Part shown: piece after piece, positions 17,969-27,060 of the stretch
Layout: each line of letters starts with the position of its first letter
Position numbering within the stretch: the first letter of the stretch is position 1
Source of the DNA: Winogradskyella wichelsiae
Lineage (GTDB): Bacteria > Bacteroidota > Bacteroidia > Flavobacteriales > Flavobacteriaceae
Direction of reading: 5' to 3'
Length of the DNA: 64,000 bases
NCBI RefSeq assembly: GCF_013403925.1
Contig: NZ_JABFDJ010000001.1
Span: 434,001 to 498,000 of the forward strand
Made by a program: the position numbers and the translations under genes
Notes under the pieces: model-generated
Databases searched by the model: none
Told to the model about the DNA's origin: nothing
Seen by the model: the letters and a program-made list of their open reading frames with translations, nothing else

Positions 17969-18942
17969 TTAAAGCAGGAATCATTGGAGGTGCAGGTTAT
18001 ACTGCTAGCGAATTAATACGTTTATTAATTCAACACGCTCATGTAGAAATCAATTTTATTTTCAGCACCTCAAATGCTGGAAATAAAATAAGTAAAATAC
18101 ATCAAGATTTATTAGGAACCACAGATTTAGTGTTTACCGACACTATAAATCCAGATATTGATGTCTTATTTTTATGTTTAGGTCATGGAAATTCAAAAGC
18201 TTTTTTAGAAAAAAACACCTTTTCTGAAACGACTAAAATTATTGATTTAAGTAATGATTTTAGACTAGAAGCTGATGCTAATTTTAATGATAAAGCATTT
18301 ATTTATGGATTACCTGAACTAAATAAAACAGCTATAAAAAAAGCGAATTACATTGCGAACCCCGGTTGTTTTGCTACTGCAATTCAGTTAGCATTATTAC
18401 CGCTTGCTAAAGCGGGGGTTATAGCTAACGATATTCATATTAATGCCGTAACAGGTGCTACAGGTGCTGGAACTTCCTTATCAGCAACCACCCATTTTAC
18501 GTGGAGAGCTAATAATTTCTCGCATTACAAAGCATTTACACATCAGCATTTAGGTGAGATCAATCAAACTGTAAACCTATTACAGTCTGATTTCAATTCA
18601 GAAATCAACTTTATGCCCAATCGCGGCGATTTTTCAAGAGGAATTTTCGCTACACTTTACACTAAGTTTAATGGAACTTTAGAAGATGCAAAAACATTGT
18701 ATTCTGAATTTTATAAAGATGCTGCTTATACCTTTATTTCAGATGAAGACATTCATTTAAAACAAGTGGTTAACACTAATAAATGTATTCTTCATTTACA
18801 TAAACATGAAAATAAATTATTAGTTACTAGCATTATAGACAACTTATTAAAAGGAGCTTCCGGACAAGCTGTTCAGAATATGAATCTAATGTATGGTTTT
18901 GAAGAAACTGAAGGTTTACAATTGAAAGCTAATTATTTTTAA
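17965..18942 (+). CDS. argC: N-acetyl-gamma-glutamyl-phosphate reductase (may act on the succinyl form)
   Basis: The 325-residue NADPH-dependent reductase makes the N-acylglutamate semialdehyde. The N-terminal Rossmann motif IGGAGYTASELIRLL and the catalytic cysteine in NPGCFATAIQLALLP are clear, and HQHLGEINQ follows. The ATG overlaps the argG stop. Since the downstream carbamoyltransferase is the N-acylornithine type, the acyl group may be acetyl or succinyl; ArgC sequence alone does not decide. A 210-bp gap holding several palindromic repeats separates it from proC. Confidence 0.95.
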   Translation: MIKAGIIGGAGYTASELIRLLIQHAHVEINFIFSTSNAGNKISKIHQDLLGTTDLVFTDTINPDIDVLFLCLGHGNSKAFLEKNTFSETTKIIDLSNDFRLEADANFNDKAFIYGLPELNKTAIKKANYIANPGCFATAIQLALLPLAKAGVIANDIHINAVTGATGAGTSLSATTHFTWRANNFSHYKAFTHQHLGEINQTVNLLQSDFNSEINFMPNRGDFSRGIFATLYTKFNGTLEDAKTLYSEFYKDAAYTFISDEDIHLKQVVNTNKCILHLHKHENKLLVTSIIDNLLKGASGQAVQNMNLMYGFEETEGLQLKANYF

Positions 18943-18953
18943 CAAACATATTA

Positions 18954-18986
18954 AGACCTTGCAGGTTTTATAAACCTAGTAGGTCT
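18954..18986 (+). repeat. palindromic repeat between argC and proC
   Basis: Interrupted inverted repeat with outer arms AGACCT/AGGTCT and inner arms AGGTTT/AAACCT. It is similar to the element at 12713-12739 and looks like a copy of a flavobacterial intergenic repeat. Confidence 0.65.
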
Positions 18987-19011
18987 GAAACCAAATTGAA
19001 AATCGCCTAAA

Positions 19012-19044
19012 CTGTCACCTTGAGCGCAGTCGAAAGGTTTAGAT
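19012..19044 (+). repeat. intergenic repeat fragment beginning CTGTCACCTTGAGCGCAGTC
   Basis: This segment matches, from memory, the common flavobacterial repeat that begins TGTCACCYTGAGCGCAGTCG. It lies in the argC-proC gap among other repeats and has no coding potential. Confidence 0.5.
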
Positions 19045-19070
19045 AAAATAAAGTTTAACTTAAAGAGATA

Positions 19071-19084
19071 ACCGCTTTCGCGGT
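19071..19084 (+). repeat. short hairpin repeat ACCGC/GCGGT
   Basis: Perfect 5-bp arms around TTTC, preceded by TTAAAGAG as in the hairpin before ilvA. It is the last repeat element before proC, which starts 69 bp downstream. Confidence 0.5.
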
Positions 19085-19152
19085 CATTAACATGAACCTA
19101 GCATTTTTTAATGCGAACACATTTTACGATTAAAAAACAATAGAAAATCAAA

Positions 19153-19953
19153 ATGAAAATAGCAATCATAGGAACAGGAAATTTAGGAAAATCCATAGCC
19201 AAAGGATTAATCACTAATAATGCTATCACCACATTATATTTAACCAAACGAAACTTAGATGATATTCAAGATTTAGACGGTTATAAAAATGTGATCTTAA
19301 CAACTGATAATATTGAAGCCGTAAAGCAATCTGATATTTTAATATTTGCTATACAACCCACTCATTTTGAAAAAATCTTAAATGACATAAAACCTCATTT
19401 AACAGAAAAACATGTTTTAATTTCAACTATAACAGGTTTTTTAATTCCAAAGATTGAAAGTATTGTCGGCGAAGATCAATTTATAATAAGAGCTATGCCA
19501 AATACAGCTATTGCTGTTGGAAAATCAATGACCTGTTTATGTAGTAATGAAAAAGGACAAAAGCGCATTAAAATTGCTGAAGCTATTTTTAATCGATTAG
19601 GACATTCATTAGCAATACCAGAATCTCAAATGCAAGCTGCAACAGTCGTTTGTGCAAGCGGAGTTGCTTTCTGGATGCGATTAATTAGAGCAACCACTCA
19701 AGCAGCTATTCAATTAGGTTTTGATGCCAAAGAAGCACAAGAATTAGCTATGTACACAAGCGAAGGTGCAGCGAGTTTATTAATTACTAACGGACATCAT
19801 CCTGAAGAAGAAATAGACAGAGTAACAACACCAAAAGGCTGTACTATTGAAGGTTTAAACGAAATGGAGCACAAAGGTTTGAGTTCATCTTTAATACAAG
19901 GTATGATCGCTTCATACAATAAAATTAGCAACATTAAAAAAGAGCAAATATGA
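19153..19953 (+). CDS. proC: pyrroline-5-carboxylate reductase
   Basis: The 266-residue NAD(P)H enzyme reduces pyrroline-5-carboxylate to proline. The N-terminal dinucleotide-binding motif IIGTGNLGKSIAKGL, the block IRAMPNTAIAVGKSMT and the C-terminal signature VTTPKGCTIEGLNEM are typical. It sits between argC and argD, overlapping argD by 4 bp, so it is part of the arginine operon. Co-expression would couple proline synthesis or ornithine/proline exchange to arginine status. A different imino-acid substrate is possible but the residues fit ProC well. Confidence 0.92.
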   Translation: MKIAIIGTGNLGKSIAKGLITNNAITTLYLTKRNLDDIQDLDGYKNVILTTDNIEAVKQSDILIFAIQPTHFEKILNDIKPHLTEKHVLISTITGFLIPKIESIVGEDQFIIRAMPNTAIAVGKSMTCLCSNEKGQKRIKIAEAIFNRLGHSLAIPESQMQAATVVCASGVAFWMRLIRATTQAAIQLGFDAKEAQELAMYTSEGAASLLITNGHHPEEEIDRVTTPKGCTIEGLNEMEHKGLSSSLIQGMIASYNKISNIKKEQI

Positions 19954-21080
19954 GTTTATTTAATGTATATCCATTATTCGACATCACACCTGTAAGCGCA
20001 AAAGACGTTTATGTTTATGATGATAAAAACGTGGAATATTTAGACCTTTACGGAGGACACGCTGTGATTTCTATTGGGCATTCACACCCAAAGTATGTAT
20101 CTGCAATCACTAATCAAGTTGAAAAACTAGGTTTTTACAGTAATGCTATTCAAAATCCATTGCAAGTAGAATTAGCCGATAAACTTGAAGCCTTATCTAA
20201 CTGTAAAGATTATCAGCTGTTTTTATGTAATTCTGGTGCTGAGGCCAATGAAAACGCTTTAAAACTAGCTTCTTTTCACAATGGAAAAAAGAAAATTTTA
20301 GCATTTAAAAATTCCTTTCACGGAAGAACATCTGCAGCAGTTGCAGCAACTGACAACCCCAAAATTGTTGCCCCAATAAACGCACAACAACAAGTCGATT
20401 TTGTTGAATTAGGAGATTTAGATGCCGTTGAAAATATTTTAAAACAAAATGAAACTTGTGCGGTTATTGTAGAGTTTATTCAAGGTGTTGGAGGATTAGA
20501 CCAAAGCACTACTGAATTCTATCAAGGATTAGAAAAACTATGCAAACATTACAATACAACTTTAATCGCAGACGAAGTTCAATCTGGTTTTGGTAGAACT
20601 GGTGACTTTTTTGCCTTTCAGAAACATAATATCACACCAGATATTATTTCATTAGCTAAAGGGATGGGAAATGGATTTCCAATCGGAGGTATATTAATTC
20701 ACCCTTCAATTAAAGCCTCTTTTGGTTTATTAGGAACCACTTTTGGTGGTAACCATTTGGCTTGTGCTGCTTCACTTTCTGTTTTAGAAGTGATAGAAGC
20801 ACAGAATTTAATGCAAAATGCAAAAGAAATGGAAGCCTATTTCTTAGACAAAGCAAAAGCGCTTCCAAATTTAAAAACCATTAAAGGCCGTGGATTGATG
20901 CTTGGTTTAGAGTTCGATTTTCCAATTGCTGATTTACGAAAAAAGTTAATTTTCAATCATCACATATTTACAGGAAGTGCAAAAAACCCTAACCTAATTA
21001 GAATACTTCCACCGTTAACTATTCAGAAAAAACACATCGATGTCTTTTTTAAAGCCTTAGAAAAAGAATTAAAAGCATAA
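19950..21080 (+). CDS. argD: N-acylornithine aminotransferase (acetyl- or succinylornithine)
   Basis: The 376-residue class III PLP aminotransferase shows NSGAEANENALKLA, the Asp of IADEVQSGFGRTG, and the Schiff-base lysine in SLAKGMGNGFPIGG. The product would be N-acylornithine, the substrate of the acyltransfer-type carbamoyltransferase encoded next. At 376 residues it is slightly shorter than many ArgD proteins (about 400) but has all domains. The ATG overlaps the proC stop. Confidence 0.94.
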   Translation: MSLFNVYPLFDITPVSAKDVYVYDDKNVEYLDLYGGHAVISIGHSHPKYVSAITNQVEKLGFYSNAIQNPLQVELADKLEALSNCKDYQLFLCNSGAEANENALKLASFHNGKKKILAFKNSFHGRTSAAVAATDNPKIVAPINAQQQVDFVELGDLDAVENILKQNETCAVIVEFIQGVGGLDQSTTEFYQGLEKLCKHYNTTLIADEVQSGFGRTGDFFAFQKHNITPDIISLAKGMGNGFPIGGILIHPSIKASFGLLGTTFGGNHLACAASLSVLEVIEAQNLMQNAKEMEAYFLDKAKALPNLKTIKGRGLMLGLEFDFPIADLRKKLIFNHHIFTGSAKNPNLIRILPPLTIQKKHIDVFFKALEKELKA

Positions 21081-21119
21081 CAAAACGCCTATTTTGATAG
21101 CTATCAAGATTTATTATAC

Positions 21120-22055
21120 ATGAGAAATTACACCAAAATTAAAGACATTCAAAACTTATCAGAAACAATAAAGGAAGCCATTTTATTAAAAATGAACCCT
21201 TTTGAATTTTCAGAATTAGGAAAAAATAAAACCTTGGTTATGCTATTTTTTAACTCGAGCTTAAGAACGCGATTAAGCACCGAAAAAGCAGCAAAAAACC
21301 TAGGTATGAATGTGACCATTTTAAATGTCAATGATGCTTGGAATTTAGAGTTTGAAGATGGAGTTGTCATGAATATGGACAAATCTGAACATGTTAAAGA
21401 TGCTGCACAAGTCATTTCACAATATGCAGATGTTATTGCCGTAAGAGCTTTTCCGAGTTTAACAGATAAAGCAAAAGATGAATCTGAATTAATTCTGAAT
21501 AGCTTCAAAAAACACGCAACGGTTCCTATTGTAAACATGGAAAGCGCTACAGCGCATCCTTTACAAGCCTTAGCAGATGCTATTACCATCACAGAATTGA
21601 CAGAAAAAGCAAAACCAAAGGTCGTTATATCTTGGGCACCACACCCAAAAGCATTACCACAAGCCGTTGCAAATTCGTTTGTAGAAATGATGCAAGAAAT
21701 GGAAGTTGATTTAACCATTACACATCCTGAAGGTTATGAATTAAATGACGAAATCACAAAAGACACACCTATAAATTACAATCAAGAAGAAGCATTAAAA
21801 GAGGCCGATTTTGTTTACGTAAAAAACTGGAGTAGCTATAAAGACTACGGAAAAGTACTTCATCAAGATGAAAATTGGATGATGACTAAAACTAATTTAG
21901 GTGATGCAAAATTTATGCATTGCTTACCTGTAAGACGAAATGTTGTGGTTGAAGATGCTGTTTTAGACAGCGACCAATCAGTAGTCATAAAACAAGCTAA
22001 TAATAGAACCTATGCTGCGCAAGTCGTTTTGAAACAGATTTTAGAAAATTTATAA
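21120..22055 (+). CDS. argF': N-acylornithine carbamoyltransferase (succinyl/acetylornithine type)
   Basis: The 311-residue protein carries the carbamoyl-phosphate loop as FNSSLRTRLST (about 44-54), where ordinary OTCases have STRT, and the HCLPVRRN signature. This matches the Bacteroidota N-succinylornithine and Xanthomonas N-acetylornithine carbamoyltransferases, so the pathway makes N-acylcitrulline, later deacylated. In characterised enzymes one position near DK(P/E)EH discriminates the acyl group: Pro in B. fragilis (succinyl), Glu in X. campestris (acetyl). Here the motif reads MDKSEH with Ser89 by my alignment, so substrate preference is open. Confidence 0.92.
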   Translation: MRNYTKIKDIQNLSETIKEAILLKMNPFEFSELGKNKTLVMLFFNSSLRTRLSTEKAAKNLGMNVTILNVNDAWNLEFEDGVVMNMDKSEHVKDAAQVISQYADVIAVRAFPSLTDKAKDESELILNSFKKHATVPIVNMESATAHPLQALADAITITELTEKAKPKVVISWAPHPKALPQAVANSFVEMMQEMEVDLTITHPEGYELNDEITKDTPINYNQEEALKEADFVYVKNWSSYKDYGKVLHQDENWMMTKTNLGDAKFMHCLPVRRNVVVEDAVLDSDQSVVIKQANNRTYAAQVVLKQILENL

Positions 22056-22066
22056 AAGTAAGCGAA

Positions 22067-22129
22067 TGTCATTCTTAACATAGTGAAGAATCTCTTAATG
22101 TAAGATTCTTCGCTTCTATAAAAATGACA
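22067..22129 (+). repeat. long inverted repeat between argF' and argB
   Basis: Outer arms TGTCATT/AATGACA enclose inner arms AAGAATCT/AGATTCTT. It matches, from memory, the widespread flavobacterial repeat beginning TGTCATTCTGAAC and ending AGAATGACA. It fills most of the 85-bp gap before argB. Confidence 0.65.
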
Positions 22130-22140
22130 AAAACAACAAA

Positions 22141-22917
22141 ATGGAAACACTAAAAGTTATAAAAATCGGAGGAAACATCATTGATAACGACGTTGCGTTA
22201 TCGTCTTTTTTAAAAGAGTTCTCAAAATTAAAAGGCCCTAAAATCCTCGTTCATGGCGGTGGAAAATTAGCTTCAAAATTAGCTACACAAATGAATATCC
22301 CTGTAACTATGACTGAAGGCAGACGTGTTACGGATGATAAAACTTTAGATATTATCACCATGGTTTACGCCGGTAAGATCAATAAAAATATTGTAGCACA
22401 ACTACAATCTCACAAGTGTAATTCAATTGGTTTTTCTGGTGCTGATGGCAATACTATTGTTTCAACAAAAAGATCCACAAAACCTATTGATTATGGCTTT
22501 GCAGGAGATGTAAAACAAGTCAATACTAAAACTCTAGAAATTCTTCTTCAAAATAACATCACACCCGTTTTTTGCGCCATAACCCACGATGAAAATGGTC
22601 AATTACTAAACACGAATGCAGATACTATTGCTTCAGAATTAGCCATAGGTTTTGCAACAAGTTATCACACAAAATTGTATTATTGTTTTGAGAAAAATGG
22701 GGTTTTAGAAAATGTAGAAAATGATGATTCTGTTATAGAAGACATTAATACTGAAACATACAAAACACTAATTGAAAACGGCATTATTTACGAAGGTATG
22801 TTACCTAAATTAAATAATTGTTTTTATGCCATTAATCATAACGTTGAAAAAGTTTGCATCGGAAAATCAGATATGCTTTTCCATACCAATACTAAACACA
22901 CAACAATCACAAAATGA
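22141..22917 (+). CDS. argB: N-acetylglutamate kinase (may act on the succinyl form)
   Basis: The 258-residue amino-acid kinase shows KIGGNIID at residues 7-14, VHGGGKLAS (about 38-46), the GRRVTD block and a C-terminal MLPKLNN element (EGMLPKLNNCFYA). It phosphorylates N-acylglutamate. The length is short for ArgB; it lacks the N-terminal helix associated with arginine-inhibited hexameric enzymes, so allosteric inhibition by arginine is less likely (inference from the family). It overlaps argE by 4 bp. Confidence 0.94.
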   Translation: METLKVIKIGGNIIDNDVALSSFLKEFSKLKGPKILVHGGGKLASKLATQMNIPVTMTEGRRVTDDKTLDIITMVYAGKINKNIVAQLQSHKCNSIGFSGADGNTIVSTKRSTKPIDYGFAGDVKQVNTKTLEILLQNNITPVFCAITHDENGQLLNTNADTIASELAIGFATSYHTKLYYCFEKNGVLENVENDDSVIEDINTETYKTLIENGIIYEGMLPKLNNCFYAINHNVEKVCIGKSDMLFHTNTKHTTITK

Positions 22918-23975
22918 TAGAAAGACTTACAACAGAAGCCATAGCGTTACTAAAACAACTTATAGAAACGCAATCATTTTCTTCCGAAGAAGACCAAACT
23001 GCTTTATTAATTGAAGATTGGTTTAAAACACAAAAAATTCCTTTTAACAGGAATCAAAACAATATTTGGGCGACCAATAAATATTTTGATGAGAGTAAAC
23101 CAACACTATTATTAAACTCACATCACGATACCGTAAAACCAAACAACGGCTACACTAAAGATCCACTAAAAGCCATTGTAGAAGATGGTAAACTATACGG
23201 TTTAGGTAGTAATGATGCAGGTGGTTGCTTAGTATCTTTAATAGCTACTTTTACTTACTATTACAACAAGAAAAACCTCAACTATAACTTAGTTATTGTA
23301 GCTTCTGCAGAAGAAGAAAGCAGCGGTCCAAATGGACTAAATAGCATGCTATCTATTATTCCAAATATAGACGTTGCTATTGTAGGCGAACCAACATTAA
23401 TGAATCTTGCTATTGCAGAAAAAGGATTAGTGGTTTTTGATGCTAAAGTAAAAGGTACTGCTGGACATGCCGCACACCCAAATGAAGACAATTCTATTTA
23501 CAATACAATAGAGGTTTTAAAATGGTTTAAAGATTATGAGTTCACCAAAAAATCACCCACTTTAGGTGATGTAAAAATGACGGTAACACAAATCAATGCA
23601 GGCAAACAACACAATGCAATACCATCAGAAGTAGATTTAGTGATTGATGTTCGTGTAAATGATAAATATACCAACGAGCAAATTGCTGAAATCTTAAAAA
23701 GAAAATCACCTTGTACTAGCATCATACCAAGGAGCTTACGATTAAATTCTTCTTCAATCCCTATAAATCACGAATTAGTAGAAGCAGGAGTTGAACTAGA
23801 CAGAGAAACTTATGGCTCACCTACCCTATCTGATCAAGCCGTATTAAGTTGCCCTTCTCTAAAATTAGGCCCTGGAGATAGCACACGTTCACATACCGCA
23901 GATGAATTTATTTACTTAGCTGAAATTGAAGAAGGCATTGATATTTATATTAAATTATTGGAGAAAGTATTATAA
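22914..23975 (+). CDS. argE: M20-family N-acylcitrulline/N-acylornithine deacylase
   Basis: The 353-residue zinc peptidase-like deacylase has the M20 metal motifs: NSHHDTVKP (His and Asp), GLGSNDAGG (bridging Asp), SAEEESSGPNG (catalytic Glu pair) and the later GEPT and RSHTADE blocks. Because the carbamoyltransferase works on acylated ornithine, this enzyme would remove acetyl or succinyl from citrulline before ArgG, as in the Xanthomonas/Bacteroides route. It overlaps argB, supporting that role. Classical ArgE on acetylornithine is the alternative. Confidence 0.88.
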   Translation: MIERLTTEAIALLKQLIETQSFSSEEDQTALLIEDWFKTQKIPFNRNQNNIWATNKYFDESKPTLLLNSHHDTVKPNNGYTKDPLKAIVEDGKLYGLGSNDAGGCLVSLIATFTYYYNKKNLNYNLVIVASAEEESSGPNGLNSMLSIIPNIDVAIVGEPTLMNLAIAEKGLVVFDAKVKGTAGHAAHPNEDNSIYNTIEVLKWFKDYEFTKKSPTLGDVKMTVTQINAGKQHNAIPSEVDLVIDVRVNDKYTNEQIAEILKRKSPCTSIIPRSLRLNSSSIPINHELVEAGVELDRETYGSPTLSDQAVLSCPSLKLGPGDSTRSHTADEFIYLAEIEEGIDIYIKLLEKVL

Positions 23976-24188
23976 AAAAACGAAAATAGACACAAGAGAC
24001 AAGAAACAAGACAAAGACGATTACGCATGTACAAGTAGTTCTTTTTCTTTATTGGTAGGAAAACAATAAAAAGAAAATAGAATAAAGATTCATGACCAAA
24101 ATGCTCACATATGAGTGAGCAGTCTATTATCTAACAGCAAAGCGGTCTTGTATCTTGATTCTAAATTTTAAAAATTAAAATTTATATT

Positions 24189-25463
24189 ATGAAACTTTGG
24201 GACAAAGGATTTTCAATCGATAAAAAAATAGAATTATTCACCGTTGGTAACGACCGAGAAATTGACATGCATATTGCAAAATATGATGTACAAGCTTCTT
24301 TAGCACATGCTATAATGTTAGAATCCATAGGAATTATAACTTCTGAAGAATTAACACAATTAAAATCAGGATTAAAAATATTAGCAACATCTATTGAAGA
24401 AGGTACATTTGTTATTGAAGATTCGTTTGAAGATGTACATTCTAAAATTGAACACGAACTTACCAAAACCTTAGGAGACGTTGGAAAAAAAATTCATACA
24501 GCACGTTCTAGAAACGATCAAGTTTTAGTAGCACTTCAACTCTATTACAAAGAGAATCTTGAAATTATTAATGATAAAACAAAAACGTTTTTCGATACAC
24601 TTTTAAGCTTAGCCGACACCTACAAAACCAAGTTAATACCTGGTTACACACATTTACAAGTTGCAATGCCTTCCTCTTTTGGATTATGGTTCTCTGCTTA
24701 TGCGGAATTATTAATCGATGATGTTTACGTTTTAAATGCGGTTTCAAAAATAGCAGATCAAAATCCATTAGGTTCAGCTGCCGGTTACGGAAGTTCATTT
24801 CCTATTGATAGAAATATCACCACCAAAGAACTTGGTTTTTCTACTTTAAAATATAACGTTGTTGCTGCACAATTGAGTAGAGGAAAAAGTGAACGTGCTA
24901 TTGCAAGTGCTTTAGGCGGACTTTGTAACACGATGTCTCGTTTTGCTATGGATATTTGCCTGTATATGAGTCAGAATTTTGGTTTTGTAACGTTCCCTGA
25001 TGAATTAACAACAGGAAGCAGTATTATGCCACACAAAAAGAATCCTGATGTATTTGAACTGATTAGAGGAAAGTGTAATAAAATTCAAGCTTTACATTCT
25101 GAAATGTTACTTATCACCAATAATTTACCAAGTGGTTATCACAGAGATTTTCAATTATTGAAAGAGAACATCATTAATGCTTTTGAAGATGTAAAAGATA
25201 TTTTAGACATCTTTAATTATGCTATTCAACAAATTATTGTAAAAGACATTGATTTAAATGACGAAAAGTATCAATACTTATTTACAGTGGATAGTATTAA
25301 TAATTTAGTGGTTGAAGGCATGAGTTTTAGAGAAGCTTATCAAAAAATTGGTGGACAGGTACAATCAGGAATTTATAAACCAGATTTAGGAAAAGAACAT
25401 TCTCATATAGGAAGTATTCATAATTTATGTTTAGAAGACATTAAAGCTAAGTACCCAAAATAA
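24189..25463 (+). CDS. argH: argininosuccinate lyase
   Basis: The 424-residue enzyme of the fumarase/aspartase superfamily splits argininosuccinate to arginine and fumarate. Seen: DVHSKIEHEL, TARSRNDQVLVAL and the signature GSSIMPHKKNPD. A 213-bp gap separates it from argE. That gap holds an inverted repeat (TGCTCA/TGAGCA, about 24101-24120) and no recognisable ORF, so argH may be transcribed less strongly or separately. A bidirectional terminator follows. Confidence 0.96.
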   Translation: MKLWDKGFSIDKKIELFTVGNDREIDMHIAKYDVQASLAHAIMLESIGIITSEELTQLKSGLKILATSIEEGTFVIEDSFEDVHSKIEHELTKTLGDVGKKIHTARSRNDQVLVALQLYYKENLEIINDKTKTFFDTLLSLADTYKTKLIPGYTHLQVAMPSSFGLWFSAYAELLIDDVYVLNAVSKIADQNPLGSAAGYGSSFPIDRNITTKELGFSTLKYNVVAAQLSRGKSERAIASALGGLCNTMSRFAMDICLYMSQNFGFVTFPDELTTGSSIMPHKKNPDVFELIRGKCNKIQALHSEMLLITNNLPSGYHRDFQLLKENIINAFEDVKDILDIFNYAIQQIIVKDIDLNDEKYQYLFTVDSINNLVVEGMSFREAYQKIGGQVQSGIYKPDLGKEHSHIGSIHNLCLEDIKAKYPK

Positions 25464-25494
25464 ATATAATTTGATTACAAAATAGTTTAAACAA

Positions 25495-25522
25495 AAAAAG
25501 CATCTGAAATCAGATGCTTTTT
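25495..25522. terminator. bidirectional terminator between argH and gltD
   Basis: Stem AAAAAGCATCTG/CAGATGCTTTTT with loop AAAT. Flanking A- and T-runs give a U-tract in both directions, serving the convergent argH (+) and gltD (-) genes. Confidence 0.9.
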
Positions 25523-25592
25523 AGTTTCTACTCTATTAAAAGACTACCCCTAGATTTTATAGTAGCAGAAGTATTTTTAAAAGTAAACTTGA

Positions 25593-27056
25593 TTATAAAC
25601 CAATCAAATCTCCTCCTTCGTTTTTAGTTGATAAATCCGATTTTCCCATTAAGAAAATATCTACTTGACGCGCTGCTTCACGACCTTCGGAGATGGCCCA
25701 AACAATTAAAGATTGTCCACGGCGCATATCTCCAGCTGTAAATACTTTAGGAATATTGGTTTGATATTTTCCGTATTCAGCTTTATAATTAGACCTCACA
25801 TCTCTGTGAATTCCTAATTGATCTGCTATTGTAGCTTCTGGACCAGTAAAACCAAGAGCAAGTAGAGCTAAATCACATTTCCAGGTTTTTTCAGTTCCAG
25901 GAACCTCAATTAATTTAGGTCTTTCTCCAGGAACCATTTCCCATTCTACATTTACGGTTTTTAATGCCGTAAGCTCGCCTTTACTATTAGTCACAAATTC
26001 TTTGGTATTAATCAACCAGTTTCTCTCCACACCTTCTTTATGAGATGTAGATGTTTTTAGCTGTAACGGCCAATATGGCCATGGTGTAGAAGGTGAACGA
26101 TGTCCTGGTGGCTTTGGCATAATCTCAAAATTAACAACTGATTTAGCCCCTTGACGATTTGATGTACCAATACAATCTGAACCCGTATCACCACCTCCAA
26201 TAACAATAACATTTTTTCCTGTTGCCAGTACTTGATCTTTTACTTTTTGACCAAATACAACTTTAGTTTGCTGCGTTAAGAAATCCATAGCCTGTACAAC
26301 TCCATTGGCTTCAACTCCCGGTGTTGGTAAACTTCTACGTTCTGTTGATCCACCGCAAAGTACTACTGCATCAAACTTTTTCAATTCTTTTATATCGTAA
26401 TTTACACCAACATTCACATTGGTTTTAAAGATAATTCCTTCTGCTTCTAAAATTGCTATACGACGATCAATAATGCCTTTTTCCATTTTAAAATTAGGAA
26501 TTCCATAGCGTAATAAGCCACCAATAGCATCATCGCGCTCAAAAACAGTAACCATATGACCTGCTCTGTTTAATTGTTGAGCAGCAGCTAAGCCTGCAGG
26601 CCCAGAACCAACAACAGCAATTGTTTTTCCTGTTCTTACCTTTGGCGGTTGTGGCTTAATCCAACCTTCTTTAAAGGCGCGTTCGACAATATTTTTCTCA
26701 ATATTCTCTATAGAAACCGGATCTTCAATAATACCTAAAACACATGCTTGTTCACATGGCGCAGGACATAAGCGACCTGTAAATTCAGGAAAATTATTTG
26801 TAGCATGTAATATCCAAGATGCTTTTTGCCACTCACCTTGGTGTACCATATGGTTAAAATCCGGGATTAAATTCCCTAACGGACAACCACTATGACAAAA
26901 CGGAATACCGCAATCCATACAACGCGAACCTTGCTCCGTCATACCTTTATCACTTAAAGGCACTGTAAACTCATTATAATTTTTTACACGATCCTTTACT
27001 TGCTTATATGTTTCATCTTTTCTTTCGAATTCCTTAAAACCTGTTACTTTTCCCAT
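25593..27056 (-). CDS. gltD: glutamate synthase small subunit
   Basis: The 487-residue protein passes electrons from NAD(P)H through FAD and Fe-S centres to the large subunit. The N-terminal cysteine cluster CMDCGIPFCHSGCPLGNLIP and the later CPAPCEQAC provide Fe-S ligands. The FAD motif GSGPAGLAAAQQLNRAGH and the second nucleotide site VIGGGDTGSDC are clear. It starts 4 bp after the gltB stop. Together the subunits make glutamate from glutamine and 2-oxoglutarate, feeding the arginine and branched-chain pathways around it. Confidence 0.97.
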   Translation of the reverse strand: MGKVTGFKEFERKDETYKQVKDRVKNYNEFTVPLSDKGMTEQGSRCMDCGIPFCHSGCPLGNLIPDFNHMVHQGEWQKASWILHATNNFPEFTGRLCPAPCEQACVLGIIEDPVSIENIEKNIVERAFKEGWIKPQPPKVRTGKTIAVVGSGPAGLAAAQQLNRAGHMVTVFERDDAIGGLLRYGIPNFKMEKGIIDRRIAILEAEGIIFKTNVNVGVNYDIKELKKFDAVVLCGGSTERRSLPTPGVEANGVVQAMDFLTQQTKVVFGQKVKDQVLATGKNVIVIGGGDTGSDCIGTSNRQGAKSVVNFEIMPKPPGHRSPSTPWPYWPLQLKTSTSHKEGVERNWLINTKEFVTNSKGELTALKTVNVEWEMVPGERPKLIEVPGTEKTWKCDLALLALGFTGPEATIADQLGIHRDVRSNYKAEYGKYQTNIPKVFTAGDMRRGQSLIVWAISEGREAARQVDIFLMGKSDLSTKNEGGDLIGL

Positions 27057-27060
27057 TGTC

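Noticed and set aside
21149..21718. 189-codon minus-strand open frame inside argF'
   Set aside because: It lies wholly within a clearly conserved plus-strand gene, has no family motif and low-complexity composition; a shadow frame.
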